Below, in pieces: positions 25,599-33,506 of a stretch of DNA of 64,000 nucleotides (position 1 is its first letter; every line of letters starts with the position of its first letter). The DNA is taken from positions 1 to 64,000 of the forward strand of contig JACPTK010000087.1 in the NCBI GenBank assembly GCA_016192825.1. Direction: 5' to 3'. A program made the translations under genes and the position numbers. A model generated the notes under the pieces. That model did no database searches. It worked only from the letters and a program-made list of their open reading frames with translations, and was not told the origin of the DNA. The stretch comes from Betaproteobacteria bacterium. GTDB lineage: Bacteria; Pseudomonadota; Gammaproteobacteria; Burkholderiales; SG8-41.

Positions 25599-26225
25599 TC
25601 ATTTTACGCTTTCCGTTCTGCTCACCAGGACCTTGTCCACGATCCCGTAAGCCTGCGCCTGCTCGGCGCTGAGGAAGTTGTCGCGGTCCGTGTCGCGCTC
25701 GATGGTCTGGATGTCCTTGCCCGTGTGCTTGGCCATGATCTCGTTCAGCCGCGCCTTGAGGTAGAGGATCTCGCGGGCGTGGATCTCGACGTCCGAGGCC
25801 TGGCCCTGGAATCCGCCCATCGGCTGGTGCATCATCACCCGCGAGTTCGGCAGGCAGTAGCGCTTGCCGCGCGCCCCGGCGGCCAGCAGCAGCGCGCCCA
25901 TGCTCGCGGCCTGCCCGACGCACAGCGTGGAGACGCCGGGCTTGATGAACTGCATGGTGTCGTAGATCGCGAGCCCCGCCGAAACCGAGCCGCCGGGCGA
26001 GTTGATGTAGAACGAGATTTCCTTGTCCGGGTTCTCGGATTCCAGGAACAGCATCTGCGCGACGATCAGGTTGGCGGTCACCTCGGTCACCGGCCCGACC
26101 AGGAACACCACGCGCTCCTTCAACAGGCGCGAGTAGATGTCGTAGGCGCGCTCGCCCCGCCCGCTTTGCTCGATCACCATCGGGATCAATCCGAGACCCC
26201 TCGGTTCGCTCGTTTGCGTCATCAT
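25599..26225 (-). CDS. clpP: ClpP protease subunit
   Basis: A 208-residue serine peptidase that forms the 14-mer chamber of ClpXP. The catalytic triad is S108 ([14 protein letters not shown]), H133 (MMHQPMGG) and an Asp in the ERDTDRDNF segment near 182. The start codon overlaps the tig stop (ATGATGA), which indicates translational coupling. A second Met follows immediately, so either may be used. Confidence 0.97.
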   Translation of the reverse strand: MMTQTSEPRGLGLIPMVIEQSGRGERAYDIYSRLLKERVVFLVGPVTEVTANLIVAQMLFLESENPDKEISFYINSPGGSVSAGLAIYDTMQFIKPGVSTLCVGQAASMGALLLAAGARGKRYCLPNSRVMMHQPMGGFQGQASDVEIHAREILYLKARLNEIMAKHTGKDIQTIERDTDRDNFLSAEQAQAYGIVDKVLVSRTESVK

Positions 26226-27529
26226 TGCTTCCCCATCAATTCATCGAAATCGACCGCCTTGTCGCTCACCTTCGCGACACCCAGGGCCCACGCCACCACG
26301 TTTTCCTCCGCCGCCGCGGCTTCCATGTCGCGCAGCCGCTCCGGGTCCGCGTAAAACCACTTCACGACTTCCTCGGGCCGTTCGTAGCTTTGCGCCTGCT
26401 CTTCGACCAGCGCGCGCACCTGCTCGGGCTTCGGATACAGGTTGTGCACCTTCATCAGCTCGCCCAGGATCAGGCCGGTGGCGACCCGCCGCTGCGCCTG
26501 CTTCTCGAACAGGTCGGGCGGCATGGGCGCGTTGGCCGGCATCCGCACGCCACGGGCCTCCAGCTCCTGCCGGGCGCCCGCCTGAATGCGCCGGCTTTCC
26601 GCCTGAACCAGCGAAGTCGGGGCCTCGACCCGGGTCGCGTCCAGCAACGCCTGAATCACCTGGTCGCGGAGCCGGCTCTTGAGCTTGACTCTGACCTCGC
26701 GCTCGAGATTGGCCTTGATCTCGGCGCGCATCCGGGCGAGATCGCCATCCGCCACGCCCAGGCTGTTCGCGAATTCGGCGTCAATCGCGGGCAGGCGCGG
26801 TGCCGCGACCTGTTTGACGGTGACCTCGAAGCGGGCGGTCTTTCCCGCCACCTCCCGGCCGTGATAGTCGTCGGGAAAGCGCACATCGAACGTCTTCGAT
26901 TCGCCTGCTTTCATCCCGGTCAGGTTGCCTTCGAAGTCCGGCAGCAGCCGCCCCTCGCCCAGCACCGCCTGCTGGCCGGTCGCGCTGGAGCCCTGGAACT
27001 CCGCGCCGTCCAGGGTGCCGCGGAAATCGATCATGACGCGGTCGCCGCTCTCGGCTGCGTGTTCCGCCGGCTCGAAGCGGGTGCGCTGCTTGCGCATGAT
27101 CTCGAGGGTCTTGTCCACCTCGATCTCGCCCACCTCCAGCAGGGGACGCTCGATGCTCGCGCCGGAGATGTCCCCCAGCGCGATATCGGGATAGATCTCG
27201 AAAGTGGCGCTGTAGTGAAGCTCGGCGACACCCTCCGTGACCGGCTTCAGCTCGAATCGCGGAAAGCCGGCGACCCTGAGGTTCTGCTGGCGAACGGCCT
27301 CGCCGAAGCTTTTCTGCATCGCATCGCCCAGGACTTCCTGCCGCACCTGCGTGCCGTATTGCTGCGCGACCACCTTGAACGGCACCTTGCCGGGCCGGAA
27401 GCCGTGCATCCTCACGGTGCGCGAGAGCCGCTTCAGGCGGCTCTCCACTTCGCTCTCGATCTCGGCGGAGGGAAGCGCGACGCTCAGCCTCCGCTCGAGT
27501 GCGCTCAATGTTTCCAAATTAGCTTGCAT
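26222..27529 (-). CDS. tig: Trigger factor
   Basis: A 435-residue ribosome-associated chaperone and peptidyl-prolyl isomerase. The N-terminal ribosome-binding signature is [12 protein letters not shown] (residues 45-56). An FKBP-like domain follows ([20 protein letters not shown], near 160-240), and then the long C-terminal helical arms. Length is typical. It is the first gene of tig-clpP-clpX. Confidence 0.96.
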   Translation of the reverse strand: MQANLETLSALERRLSVALPSAEIESEVESRLKRLSRTVRMHGFRPGKVPFKVVAQQYGTQVRQEVLGDAMQKSFGEAVRQQNLRVAGFPRFELKPVTEGVAELHYSATFEIYPDIALGDISGASIERPLLEVGEIEVDKTLEIMRKQRTRFEPAEHAAESGDRVMIDFRGTLDGAEFQGSSATGQQAVLGEGRLLPDFEGNLTGMKAGESKTFDVRFPDDYHGREVAGKTARFEVTVKQVAAPRLPAIDAEFANSLGVADGDLARMRAEIKANLEREVRVKLKSRLRDQVIQALLDATRVEAPTSLVQAESRRIQAGARQELEARGVRMPANAPMPPDLFEKQAQRRVATGLILGELMKVHNLYPKPEQVRALVEEQAQSYERPEEVVKWFYADPERLRDMEAAAAEENVVAWALGVAKVSDKAVDFDELMGKQ

Positions 27530-27539
27530 CTCTCATGCT

Positions 27540-27572
27540 TGAAAAAAAAGGCCATCGCCCCGGCGGGGGCTC
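27540..27572 (-). terminator. Possible terminator between tRNA-Leu and tig
   Basis: On the minus strand a GCCCCCGCCGGGGC stem is followed by GATGGCC and eight T. The gap between stem and T-run is larger than usual, so this is tentative. Confidence 0.35.
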
Positions 27573-27646
27573 TCCTGTGAACACTGCTGCCGGAACAGGC
27601 GAAACGAAGACCGGCGCACCGGCTCGCACCACGTGCAGTCCGCCCG

Positions 27647-27732
<86 letters not shown>

Positions 27733-27740
27733 ACTTTCTG

Positions 27741-27769
27741 ATTGTAATATAATCAGGTGCGCGCCGGAA
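27741..27769 (-). promoter_or_regulatory. Candidate tRNA-Leu promoter
   Basis: Minus strand TACAAT (27746-27741) with TTCCGG 17 bp upstream; the -10 lies 10 bp before the tRNA 5' end. Confidence 0.5.
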
Positions 27770-27835
27770 GCTGGTAAGCCGCCTTAAGGTTGCGACGCAG
27801 CCTTATGATAATGATGGGATATTGCGTAGCAACAA

Positions 27836-28639
27836 ATGGGCGTCAACCACTACGAAAATTTCCCGGTCGCGTCCCTCCTTCTGCCGTCCCGATTCCGCTA
27901 TCCGGTAGCAAGAATCTACCGTTTCGCGAGAGATGCCGATGACTTCGCCGACGAAGGGGCCGACCCGCCGGAGAAACGAATCGCGGCGCTGGACGCTTAC
28001 CGGGCCGAGCTCGACCGCATCGAGCGCGGCGAGCGGCCGCGGATCGCCTTGTTCGAGGACATCGCGCATATCGCGCGGGAGCATGAATTGCCGCTTGCGC
28101 TCTTTCGCGATCTGCTGGACGCCTTTACCCAGGATGTCACGAAGGGCCGCTACGCCGACTTCGCCGAGGTCCGCGATTACTGCCGCCGCTCGGCAAACCC
28201 GATCGGCCGGCTCCTGCTGCACCTGTTTCGCCGGACCGGCGACAACGAGCTGCGGTGGTCGGACTCGATCTGCTCCGCGCTGCAGCTCGTCAACTTCTGG
28301 CAGGACGTGGCGATCGACTACGCGAAGAACCGCATCTACCTCCCGCAGGACGAAATGACGACTTACGGCGTGACGGAGCGGCACATCGCGGAACAGCGCT
28401 GTGACGGCAGCTGGGTCGCCCTGATGCGCTTCCAGATCGAGCGGGCGCGCGAAATGCTGCGGTCGGGCGCTCCACTCGGGCGGGCGCTGCCCGGGCGCAC
28501 CGGGCTCGAGATCCGCGCCACCGTGCAGGGCGGGCTGCGCGTACTCGAGAAGATCGAGAGCGCACGTTACGACGTTTTTCGCCATCGGCCAATCGTACGG
28601 CCGCACGATTGGCCGATCATACTGCTGAGGGCGCTATGA
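27836..28639 (+). CDS. hpnC: Hydroxysqualene synthase HpnC
   Basis: A 267-residue trans-isoprenyl-diphosphate synthase-family enzyme. In the HpnC/D/E route it acts on presqualene diphosphate to give hydroxysqualene. First Asp-rich motif is DADDFADE (residues 33-40); the second is NFWQDVAIDYAKNRIYLP near 150-167. It starts HpnC-like with NHYENFPVASLLLP. A 13-bp-arm perfect palindrome lies in its last codons (28584-28617). hpnD follows on the same strand about 100 bp later. Confidence 0.92.
   Translation: MGVNHYENFPVASLLLPSRFRYPVARIYRFARDADDFADEGADPPEKRIAALDAYRAELDRIERGERPRIALFEDIAHIAREHELPLALFRDLLDAFTQDVTKGRYADFAEVRDYCRRSANPIGRLLLHLFRRTGDNELRWSDSICSALQLVNFWQDVAIDYAKNRIYLPQDEMTTYGVTERHIAEQRCDGSWVALMRFQIERAREMLRSGAPLGRALPGRTGLEIRATVQGGLRVLEKIESARYDVFRHRPIVRPHDWPIILLRAL
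28584..28617. repeat. Perfect palindrome inside the hpnC 3' end
   Basis: Arms ATCGGCCAATCGT and ACGATTGGCCGAT, 8-nt loop, all within coding sequence (peptide RPIVRPHDWPII). Confidence 0.85.
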
Positions 28640-28744
28640 ACAAGGACCACCGCTGGTGTCGCATCGCCGCCGAAGCGGACGCGTTTCATTTGGCGGCAGT
28701 CTCGCCACATGCAGCCGCATGCCGCTGACGTAATCCGACCGGTC

Positions 28745-29578
28745 ATGGATCCCCATCAGTACTGTCAACAAAAGGCTGCTGCCAGCGGCTCGAGCTTCTA
28801 TTACAGCTTTCTCTTTCTGCCCCCCGAGCGCCGGCGTGCGATCACCGCGCTCTACGCTTTCTGCCGCGAGGTGGACGACGTGGTGGACGAATGCGCGGAT
28901 GCGGCGGTCGCGCGCACGAAACTCGCCTGGTGGCGCGCCGAGGTGGCCGCAGCCCTTCATGGCGCGCCCCAGCACCCCGTGGCGCGCGCGCTGGCCGAGG
29001 TCGCGCCCCGCTTCAATCTGTCCGAGCAGCGGCTGAACGAGATCATGGACGGCATGGAGATGGATCTCGAGCACAACCGCTATCCGGACTTCGGTGCGCT
29101 CAAGCTCTACTGCCACCGCGTGGCGGGCGTGGTCGGGCTGCTCTCGGCGGAGATCTTCGGCTACCAGGACCGGCGCACGCTGGACTATGCCGCCGACCTC
29201 GGCATGGCGTTCCAGCTGACCAACATCATCCGCGACGTGGGCGAAGACGCCCGCCGCGACCGCATCTACCTGCCGCTCGATGAGATGGCGCGCCACGGGG
29301 TGAGCGAGACCGACATCCTGCAAGCGCGTGAGACGGTCCAGTTCCGGCAGCTGATGGAATTCCAGATCGAGCGCGCGCTCGGTTATTATCGCGAGGCTTT
29401 CGCGAAACTGCCGGCAAACGACCGCCGCGCCCAGCGCACCGGCATCATCATGGCGGCGATCTACCAGACGATGCTCGACGAGATCCGGCGCGACGGCTGC
29501 CGCGTGCTGACGCATCGTGTTTCCCTCACGCCCGTGCGCAAGCTGTGGATTGCCTGGCGCACCTGGATCAGGGGGTGA
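28745..29578 (+). CDS. hpnD: Presqualene diphosphate synthase HpnD
   Basis: A 277-residue enzyme that condenses two farnesyl diphosphates into presqualene diphosphate. The family start MDPHQYCQQKAAASGSSFYY is used (28745). The FCREVDDVVDE motif and the second Asp-rich motif NIIRDVGEDARRDRIYLP are intact. It is followed at once by a 15-bp repeat module, so hpnE, the third gene of the pathway, is separated from it by two unrelated genes. Confidence 0.93.
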   Translation: MDPHQYCQQKAAASGSSFYYSFLFLPPERRRAITALYAFCREVDDVVDECADAAVARTKLAWWRAEVAAALHGAPQHPVARALAEVAPRFNLSEQRLNEIMDGMEMDLEHNRYPDFGALKLYCHRVAGVVGLLSAEIFGYQDRRTLDYAADLGMAFQLTNIIRDVGEDARRDRIYLPLDEMARHGVSETDILQARETVQFRQLMEFQIERALGYYREAFAKLPANDRRAQRTGIIMAAIYQTMLDEIRRDGCRVLTHRVSLTPVRKLWIAWRTWIRG

Positions 29579-29680
29579 GGCGTGACATGGTGAATCGTGA
29601 CATGATGATGCGTGACATGATGATGCGTGACATGGAAAAGCGTTGTTCGCACCGCGCACACGCCGTATCACGTCGCGCTT
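29579..29680. repeat. 15-bp repeat module after hpnD
   Basis: The left arm (29579-29640) has CGTGACATGATGATG units. The right arm is short and diverged (CGCCGTATCACGTCGCGC, about 29660-29680). Confidence 0.8.
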
Positions 29681-29696
29681 ATCGATAGAAACAAGA

Positions 29697-30452
29697 ATGG
29701 ACCTGCAGCTCAAAGGCAAGACCGCGCTGGTGACCGGTGCAAGCATGGGCATCGGCCGCGCCATCGTACGAGGGCTCGCCGCGGAAGGCGTCAGGGTGTG
29801 CATCGCCGCGCGGCGCCGGTCCCTGCTGGAGGATTTGTCGCGCGAGATCGCCGCTGCCGGCGGATCGCAGCCCACCATCGTCGAAATCGATCTGATGCCC
29901 GACGGCGCCCCCGCGCGGCTTGCCCGCGTCGCGCTCGATGCGCTCGGGCGGATCGACATCCTGGTCAACTCCGCCGGCGGCAGCAAGCCCGCCATCCCGG
30001 TGGACGCGCCGGAATCGGCCTGGGAAGAGGCGATGACCCTCAATTTCACGCGCTTGCGCCAGCTCACGCACGCCGTGCTGCCGGGCATGATCGGCAACCA
30101 GTGGGGCCGCATCATCAACATCAGCGGCAAGTCGGAACCGGAGCGCCTGATCGCCGTCACGCCGGCCAAGGCCGCCATTCATGCGTGGTCCAAGGGGCTG
30201 TCGCGCGAGGTCGGCAAGCACGGCGTCACGGTGAACTGCATCCCGCCGGGGCGCATCATGAGCGAGCAGATCCGCAGCAAGTACTCCGAGAAATTCCGCG
30301 CAAGGCAGTCCGCCGAGGAAATCCCGGTCGGACGCTACGGCGAGCCGGAGGAGCTTGCCGCTCTCGCGGTGTTCCTCGCCTCACCCGTCGCCGGCTACAT
30401 CACCGGCGCGGTGCTGCCGGTGGATGGCGGGCTCAGGCGCTATGCGTTCTGA
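29697..30452 (+). CDS. SDR-family oxidoreductase lacking the catalytic Tyr
   Basis: A 251-residue Rossmann-fold protein. The cofactor motif GASMGIGRA is at residues 13-21, NSAGG at about 89-93, and the catalytic-Ser strand IINISGKSEPE is kept. In the YxxxK position the sequence is VTPAK, so Val replaces the catalytic Tyr while Lys remains. The C-terminal GRYGEPEELAALAVFLAS / ITGAVLPVDGG is typical of SDRs. Substrate unknown. It is followed by a GalD-like tautomerase, which may indicate a shared role in aromatic or tricarboxylate metabolism, but this is inference from position. Confidence 0.85.
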   Translation: MDLQLKGKTALVTGASMGIGRAIVRGLAAEGVRVCIAARRRSLLEDLSREIAAAGGSQPTIVEIDLMPDGAPARLARVALDALGRIDILVNSAGGSKPAIPVDAPESAWEEAMTLNFTRLRQLTHAVLPGMIGNQWGRIINISGKSEPERLIAVTPAKAAIHAWSKGLSREVGKHGVTVNCIPPGRIMSEQIRSKYSEKFRARQSAEEIPVGRYGEPEELAALAVFLASPVAGYITGAVLPVDGGLRRYAF

Positions 30453-30458
30453 GCCCGC

Positions 30459-30565
30459 GTGACTCGCGGGTGGCGGATCGCGGGTCGTGGATCTGCCTCG
30501 ACCGACGGTACTGCGGCGGGCCAGACACGCAACGGCCCATCCGCGAGTCACGAGCCGCGAGCCAC
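30459..30565. repeat. Heptamer module, SDR-tautomerase gap
   Basis: Left arm GTGACTCGCGGGTGGCGGAT (30460-30492). Right arm CCGCGAGTCACGAGCCGCGA (30540-30563). Confidence 0.75.
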
Positions 30566-30587
30566 TTTCCGGTCAGAATTGTGGGCG

Positions 30588-30593
30588 TATAAT
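30588..30593 (+). promoter_or_regulatory. Candidate -10 of the GalD-like gene
   Basis: TATAAT 28 bp upstream of the ATG, just past the right repeat arm. No convincing -35. Confidence 0.4.
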
Positions 30594-30621
30594 TCCTGCG
30601 GCATTCGGAGGAGCATCCCAT

Positions 30622-31740
30622 ATGCAGACCAAGATCCCGTGTGTGATCATGCGCGGCGGCACCTCGCGCGGACCGTTCTTCCTGGCATCCGACCTGCCCT
30701 CGGACAATCCCACCCGCGACAAGGTGCTACTCGCCGCGATGGGCTCGCCCCACGACTACCAGGTGGACGGCATCGGCGGCGCCAACCCGCTCACCAGCAA
30801 GGTGGCGATGATCAGCCGCTCGAAACAGCCGGGCGCCGACGTGGATTACCTCTTTGCGCAGGTCATCATCAACGAAGCGATCGTCGACACCAAGCCGAAC
30901 TGCGGCAACATGCTGGTCGCGGTCGGGCCGTTCGCGATCGAGGCCGGCCTGGTGCAGGCGAGGCACCCGGAGACCGTGGTGCGCATCTACAACGTCAACA
31001 CCAAGGCCCTGGTCGAATCCATCGTCCAGACGCCAAACGGGAAGGTTGCCTACGAAGGCAACGCGGCCATCGACGGGGTGCCCGGTACCGCCGCGCCGGT
31101 CAAGATCAACTTCAAGAGCGCGGTCGGCGCCGTGACCGGCAAGCTGCTGCCGACCGGAAAGCCCCTCGACGTCATCGACGGCGTGGAAGTGAGCTTCGTG
31201 GACGTCGCCATGCCCATGATCCTCATGCGGGCGGAAGCCTTCGGCAAGACCGGCCAGGAGAGCGCCGCCGAGCTCGACGCCGACCGGGAGCTGTACAAAC
31301 GGATGGAGGCGATCCGCATCCGGGCGGGCGTGCTGGCCGGCATGGGCGACGTCTCCAAGCTGGTCGTTCCCAAGATCGGCCTGCTCGCGAAGCCCGCCAA
31401 AGGCGGCACGATCAGCTCGCGCTACTTCGTGCCCTACTCCTGCCACAAGGCGCACGCGGTGACCGGAACGGTCTGCGTGGCTTCGGCGCTGGTGATTCCC
31501 GGCACGGTGGCCGCCAATCTCGTCAAGCTGCCGCCCGCGCCGCAGGGCATCGTCGAGATCGAGCATCCTTCGGGCAAGATCGCGATCGACCTCGATGCCG
31601 ATTTCAGCGCTGGCAGGCAGGAGATACGCCGGGCGGCGTTGATCCGCACTGCGCGCCGCGTGTTCGAGGGCCACATCTGCGTTCCCGAGCAGGTGTGGGC
31701 GGGCAAGCGCGCCGGGCAGCCCGTGACAGCCGCAGCCTAG
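30622..31740 (+). CDS. PrpF-family isomerase, probable 4-oxalomesaconate tautomerase
   Basis: A 372-residue PrpF-fold protein. It resembles GalD, which interconverts 4-oxalomesaconate tautomers in gallate and protocatechuate 4,5-cleavage. Shared blocks are IPCVIMRGGTSRGPFFLASD at the start, GIGGANPLTSKVAMI, KPNCGNMLVAVGPFAIE, GVPGTAAPV, VSFVDVAMPMILMRA and the HSGKIAIDL-like end block EHPSGKIAID. The start at 30622 has GGAGG seven bases upstream. Aconitate or methylaconitate isomerase activity is an alternative. Its stop codon TAG is the border of hairpin element copy 5. No other ring-cleavage gene is in the window. Confidence 0.85.
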   Translation: MQTKIPCVIMRGGTSRGPFFLASDLPSDNPTRDKVLLAAMGSPHDYQVDGIGGANPLTSKVAMISRSKQPGADVDYLFAQVIINEAIVDTKPNCGNMLVAVGPFAIEAGLVQARHPETVVRIYNVNTKALVESIVQTPNGKVAYEGNAAIDGVPGTAAPVKINFKSAVGAVTGKLLPTGKPLDVIDGVEVSFVDVAMPMILMRAEAFGKTGQESAAELDADRELYKRMEAIRIRAGVLAGMGDVSKLVVPKIGLLAKPAKGGTISSRYFVPYSCHKAHAVTGTVCVASALVIPGTVAANLVKLPPAPQGIVEIEHPSGKIAIDLDADFSAGRQEIRRAALIRTARRVFEGHICVPEQVWAGKRAGQPVTAAA

Positions 31741-31946
31741 CAGCCTGTCGGACTTTGATGGTGCGACAGGCTGCTCACAGCAAAACCGCGCCACTTTTTT
31801 TGAATAACGCTCAATTCCACGGCCGTTTCACCTCGGGAAACGCGTACGGATGGTGTTTCGGCAGGCTTTTGATGGCACTTTCGCATTTTAATCCGGGGCG
31901 ATTTTGCCTAAGGAGCATGTCGGACCCAAGTCCGACATGCTCCTAG
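31737..31946. mobile_element. Hairpin-ended element, copy 5 (family C)
   Basis: CTAG at 31737-31740 and 31943-31946. The left hairpin is AGCAGCCTGTCGGAC...GCGACAGGCTGCT; the right is AGGAGCATGTCGGAC / GTCCGACATGCTCCT. The interior shares the core of copy 4. The left border TAG is the stop codon of the upstream tautomerase gene. Confidence 0.85.
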
Positions 31947-31960
31947 ATCCTGTCCATTCC

Positions 31961-33247
31961 ATGAACGTGGCCGTCATCGGCGGCGGGTACGCCGGCATGG
32001 CGGCGGCCGTCACGCTCGCCGGGCGGGGGACGCCCGTGACGGTATTCGAGGCCGCGCGGACTCTGGGTGGCCGGGCGCGGCGGGTCGAATATCGCGATAC
32101 CGCGCTCGACAACGGCCTGCACATCCTGGTCGGGGCCTACGGCGAGACGCTGCGCCTCATGCGCGAGGTGGGCGCCGACCCGGAGCGACTGCTGCTGCGC
32201 CTGCCGCTCACCTGGCGGATCCACGGGCGCTTCTCGCTGGCGGCCGCCCGTCTGCCGGCGCCGCTGCACCTGCTCGCCGGCCTCGCCACGGCGCGCGGCG
32301 CGCCGTTGGCGGAGCGCCTCGCCGCCGCGCGCTTCATGCTGCGCATGCGGCGGCAGGGCTATGTCCTGCCGCAGGACATGACCGTCGCGTCGCTTCTCGA
32401 AAGCCAGTCGCAGAGCGCCCGCATGACGCGGCTGCTGTGGCAGCCGTTGTGCGTTTCCGCGCTCAACACCCCGCCCCGGGCGGCCTCGGCGCAGGTTTTT
32501 CTCAACGTCCTGCGCGACGGCCTCGACGCCGGCCGGGCGGCGAGCGACCTGCTGCTGCCCCGGGCCGATCTCTCTCGGCTTTTCCCGGAGCCCGCGGCGG
32601 AATACGTGACGGCCCACGGCGGCTCGGTGCTGACGGGACAACGCGTCACCGCGATCGATGAATCCGGCGGCGGCTTCTCGGTGCGCTGCGCGAGCGGGGA
32701 ACAGACGTTCACGCACGTGATATGCGCGCTCCCGCCCTACCACGCGGGCGCGTTTCTGGTGGGCATCTCCGCGCTCGCGGAAGCTGCCGAAGCCGTCGAG
32801 TGCCTCGCGTACCAGCCGATCTACTCGGTGTATCTGGGTTATCCGCCAGCCGTGCGGCTGCCTCACCCGATGCTGGGATTCGATAACGCGCTGCTGCAGT
32901 GGGCGTTCGACCGCGGCGCGCTCAGCGGCCAGCACGGCGTGATCGGGTCAGTCATCAGCGCCGAAGGACCGCACCAGGACCTGGCGCAGGAGGAACTGGG
33001 GCGCCTCGTCCACCAGGAGCTGCGGCAGCAGCTGGGGATGCTGCCCGAGCCGCTGTGGTGCCGCGTCATCGCCGAGAAGCGCGCCACCTTCGCCTGCACG
33101 CCGGGTCTGAGGCGGCCGGCGTCGCGCACCCCGCTCAGGAATTTCCTGCTCGCGGGAGATTACGTGGCGAGCGATTATCCCGGCACCCTGGAATCGGCGG
33201 TGCGCAGCGGTATCGGCGCGGCCCGCGTCATTCTTGGAACAGCGTGA
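31961..33247 (+). CDS. hpnE: Hydroxysqualene dehydroxylase HpnE
   Basis: A 428-residue FAD-dependent amine-oxidase-fold enzyme that converts hydroxysqualene to squalene, completing the HpnC/D/E route. The FAD dinucleotide motif VIGGGYAGMAAAVTLAGRG is at residues 5-23, followed by FEAARTLGGRARR. The end block FLLAGDYVASDYPGTLESAV then RSGIGAARVI is the usual FAD C-terminal motif. The ATG at 31961 gives the family start; an earlier in-frame start is in the element's right hairpin. The stop TGA is in the first unit of the next repeat module. Confidence 0.92.
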   Translation: MNVAVIGGGYAGMAAAVTLAGRGTPVTVFEAARTLGGRARRVEYRDTALDNGLHILVGAYGETLRLMREVGADPERLLLRLPLTWRIHGRFSLAAARLPAPLHLLAGLATARGAPLAERLAAARFMLRMRRQGYVLPQDMTVASLLESQSQSARMTRLLWQPLCVSALNTPPRAASAQVFLNVLRDGLDAGRAASDLLLPRADLSRLFPEPAAEYVTAHGGSVLTGQRVTAIDESGGGFSVRCASGEQTFTHVICALPPYHAGAFLVGISALAEAAEAVECLAYQPIYSVYLGYPPAVRLPHPMLGFDNALLQWAFDRGALSGQHGVIGSVISAEGPHQDLAQEELGRLVHQELRQQLGMLPEPLWCRVIAEKRATFACTPGLRRPASRTPLRNFLLAGDYVASDYPGTLESAVRSGIGAARVILGTA

Positions 33248-33452
33248 CCTGATGCCGCGTGACATGGTGTTGCGTGACATGGTGTTGCGTGACGTGGTAC
33301 GGCGTGACGTGGTACGGCGTGACCTGGTGATGCGCAGTAGTTAGCTTTAAAGCTGCCTTAAGTCACGATTCACCATGTCACGCAACACCATGTCACGCCT
33401 CACCATGTCACGCAACACCAAGTCACGCAACACCAAGTCACGCCGTTCCCGG
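33244..33452. repeat. Long 15-bp repeat module, hpnE-ETF-QO gap
   Basis: Left arm 33244-33340, units such as CGTGACATGGTGTTG (five to six copies, with CGTGACGTGGTACGG variants). Right arm 33360-33452, the inverse (CAACACCATGTCACG, CAACACCAAGTCACG). This is one of the clearest matched pairs in the window. Confidence 0.92.
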
Positions 33453-33474
33453 CACACGGCACCGCGACGCCCTC

Positions 33475-33480
33475 TATAAT
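33475..33480 (+). promoter_or_regulatory. Candidate -10 of the ETF-QO gene
   Basis: TATAAT 26 bp upstream of the ATG, shortly after the right repeat arm. No convincing -35. Confidence 0.4.
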
Positions 33481-33506
33481 GCTGAAAAGCGCTGATCGAG
33501 GACACC

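Noticed and set aside
26225-27580. A 451-codon open frame antisense to tig
   Set aside because: It mirrors tig codon by codon, with low-complexity His/Arg/Leu-rich translation typical of shadow frames.
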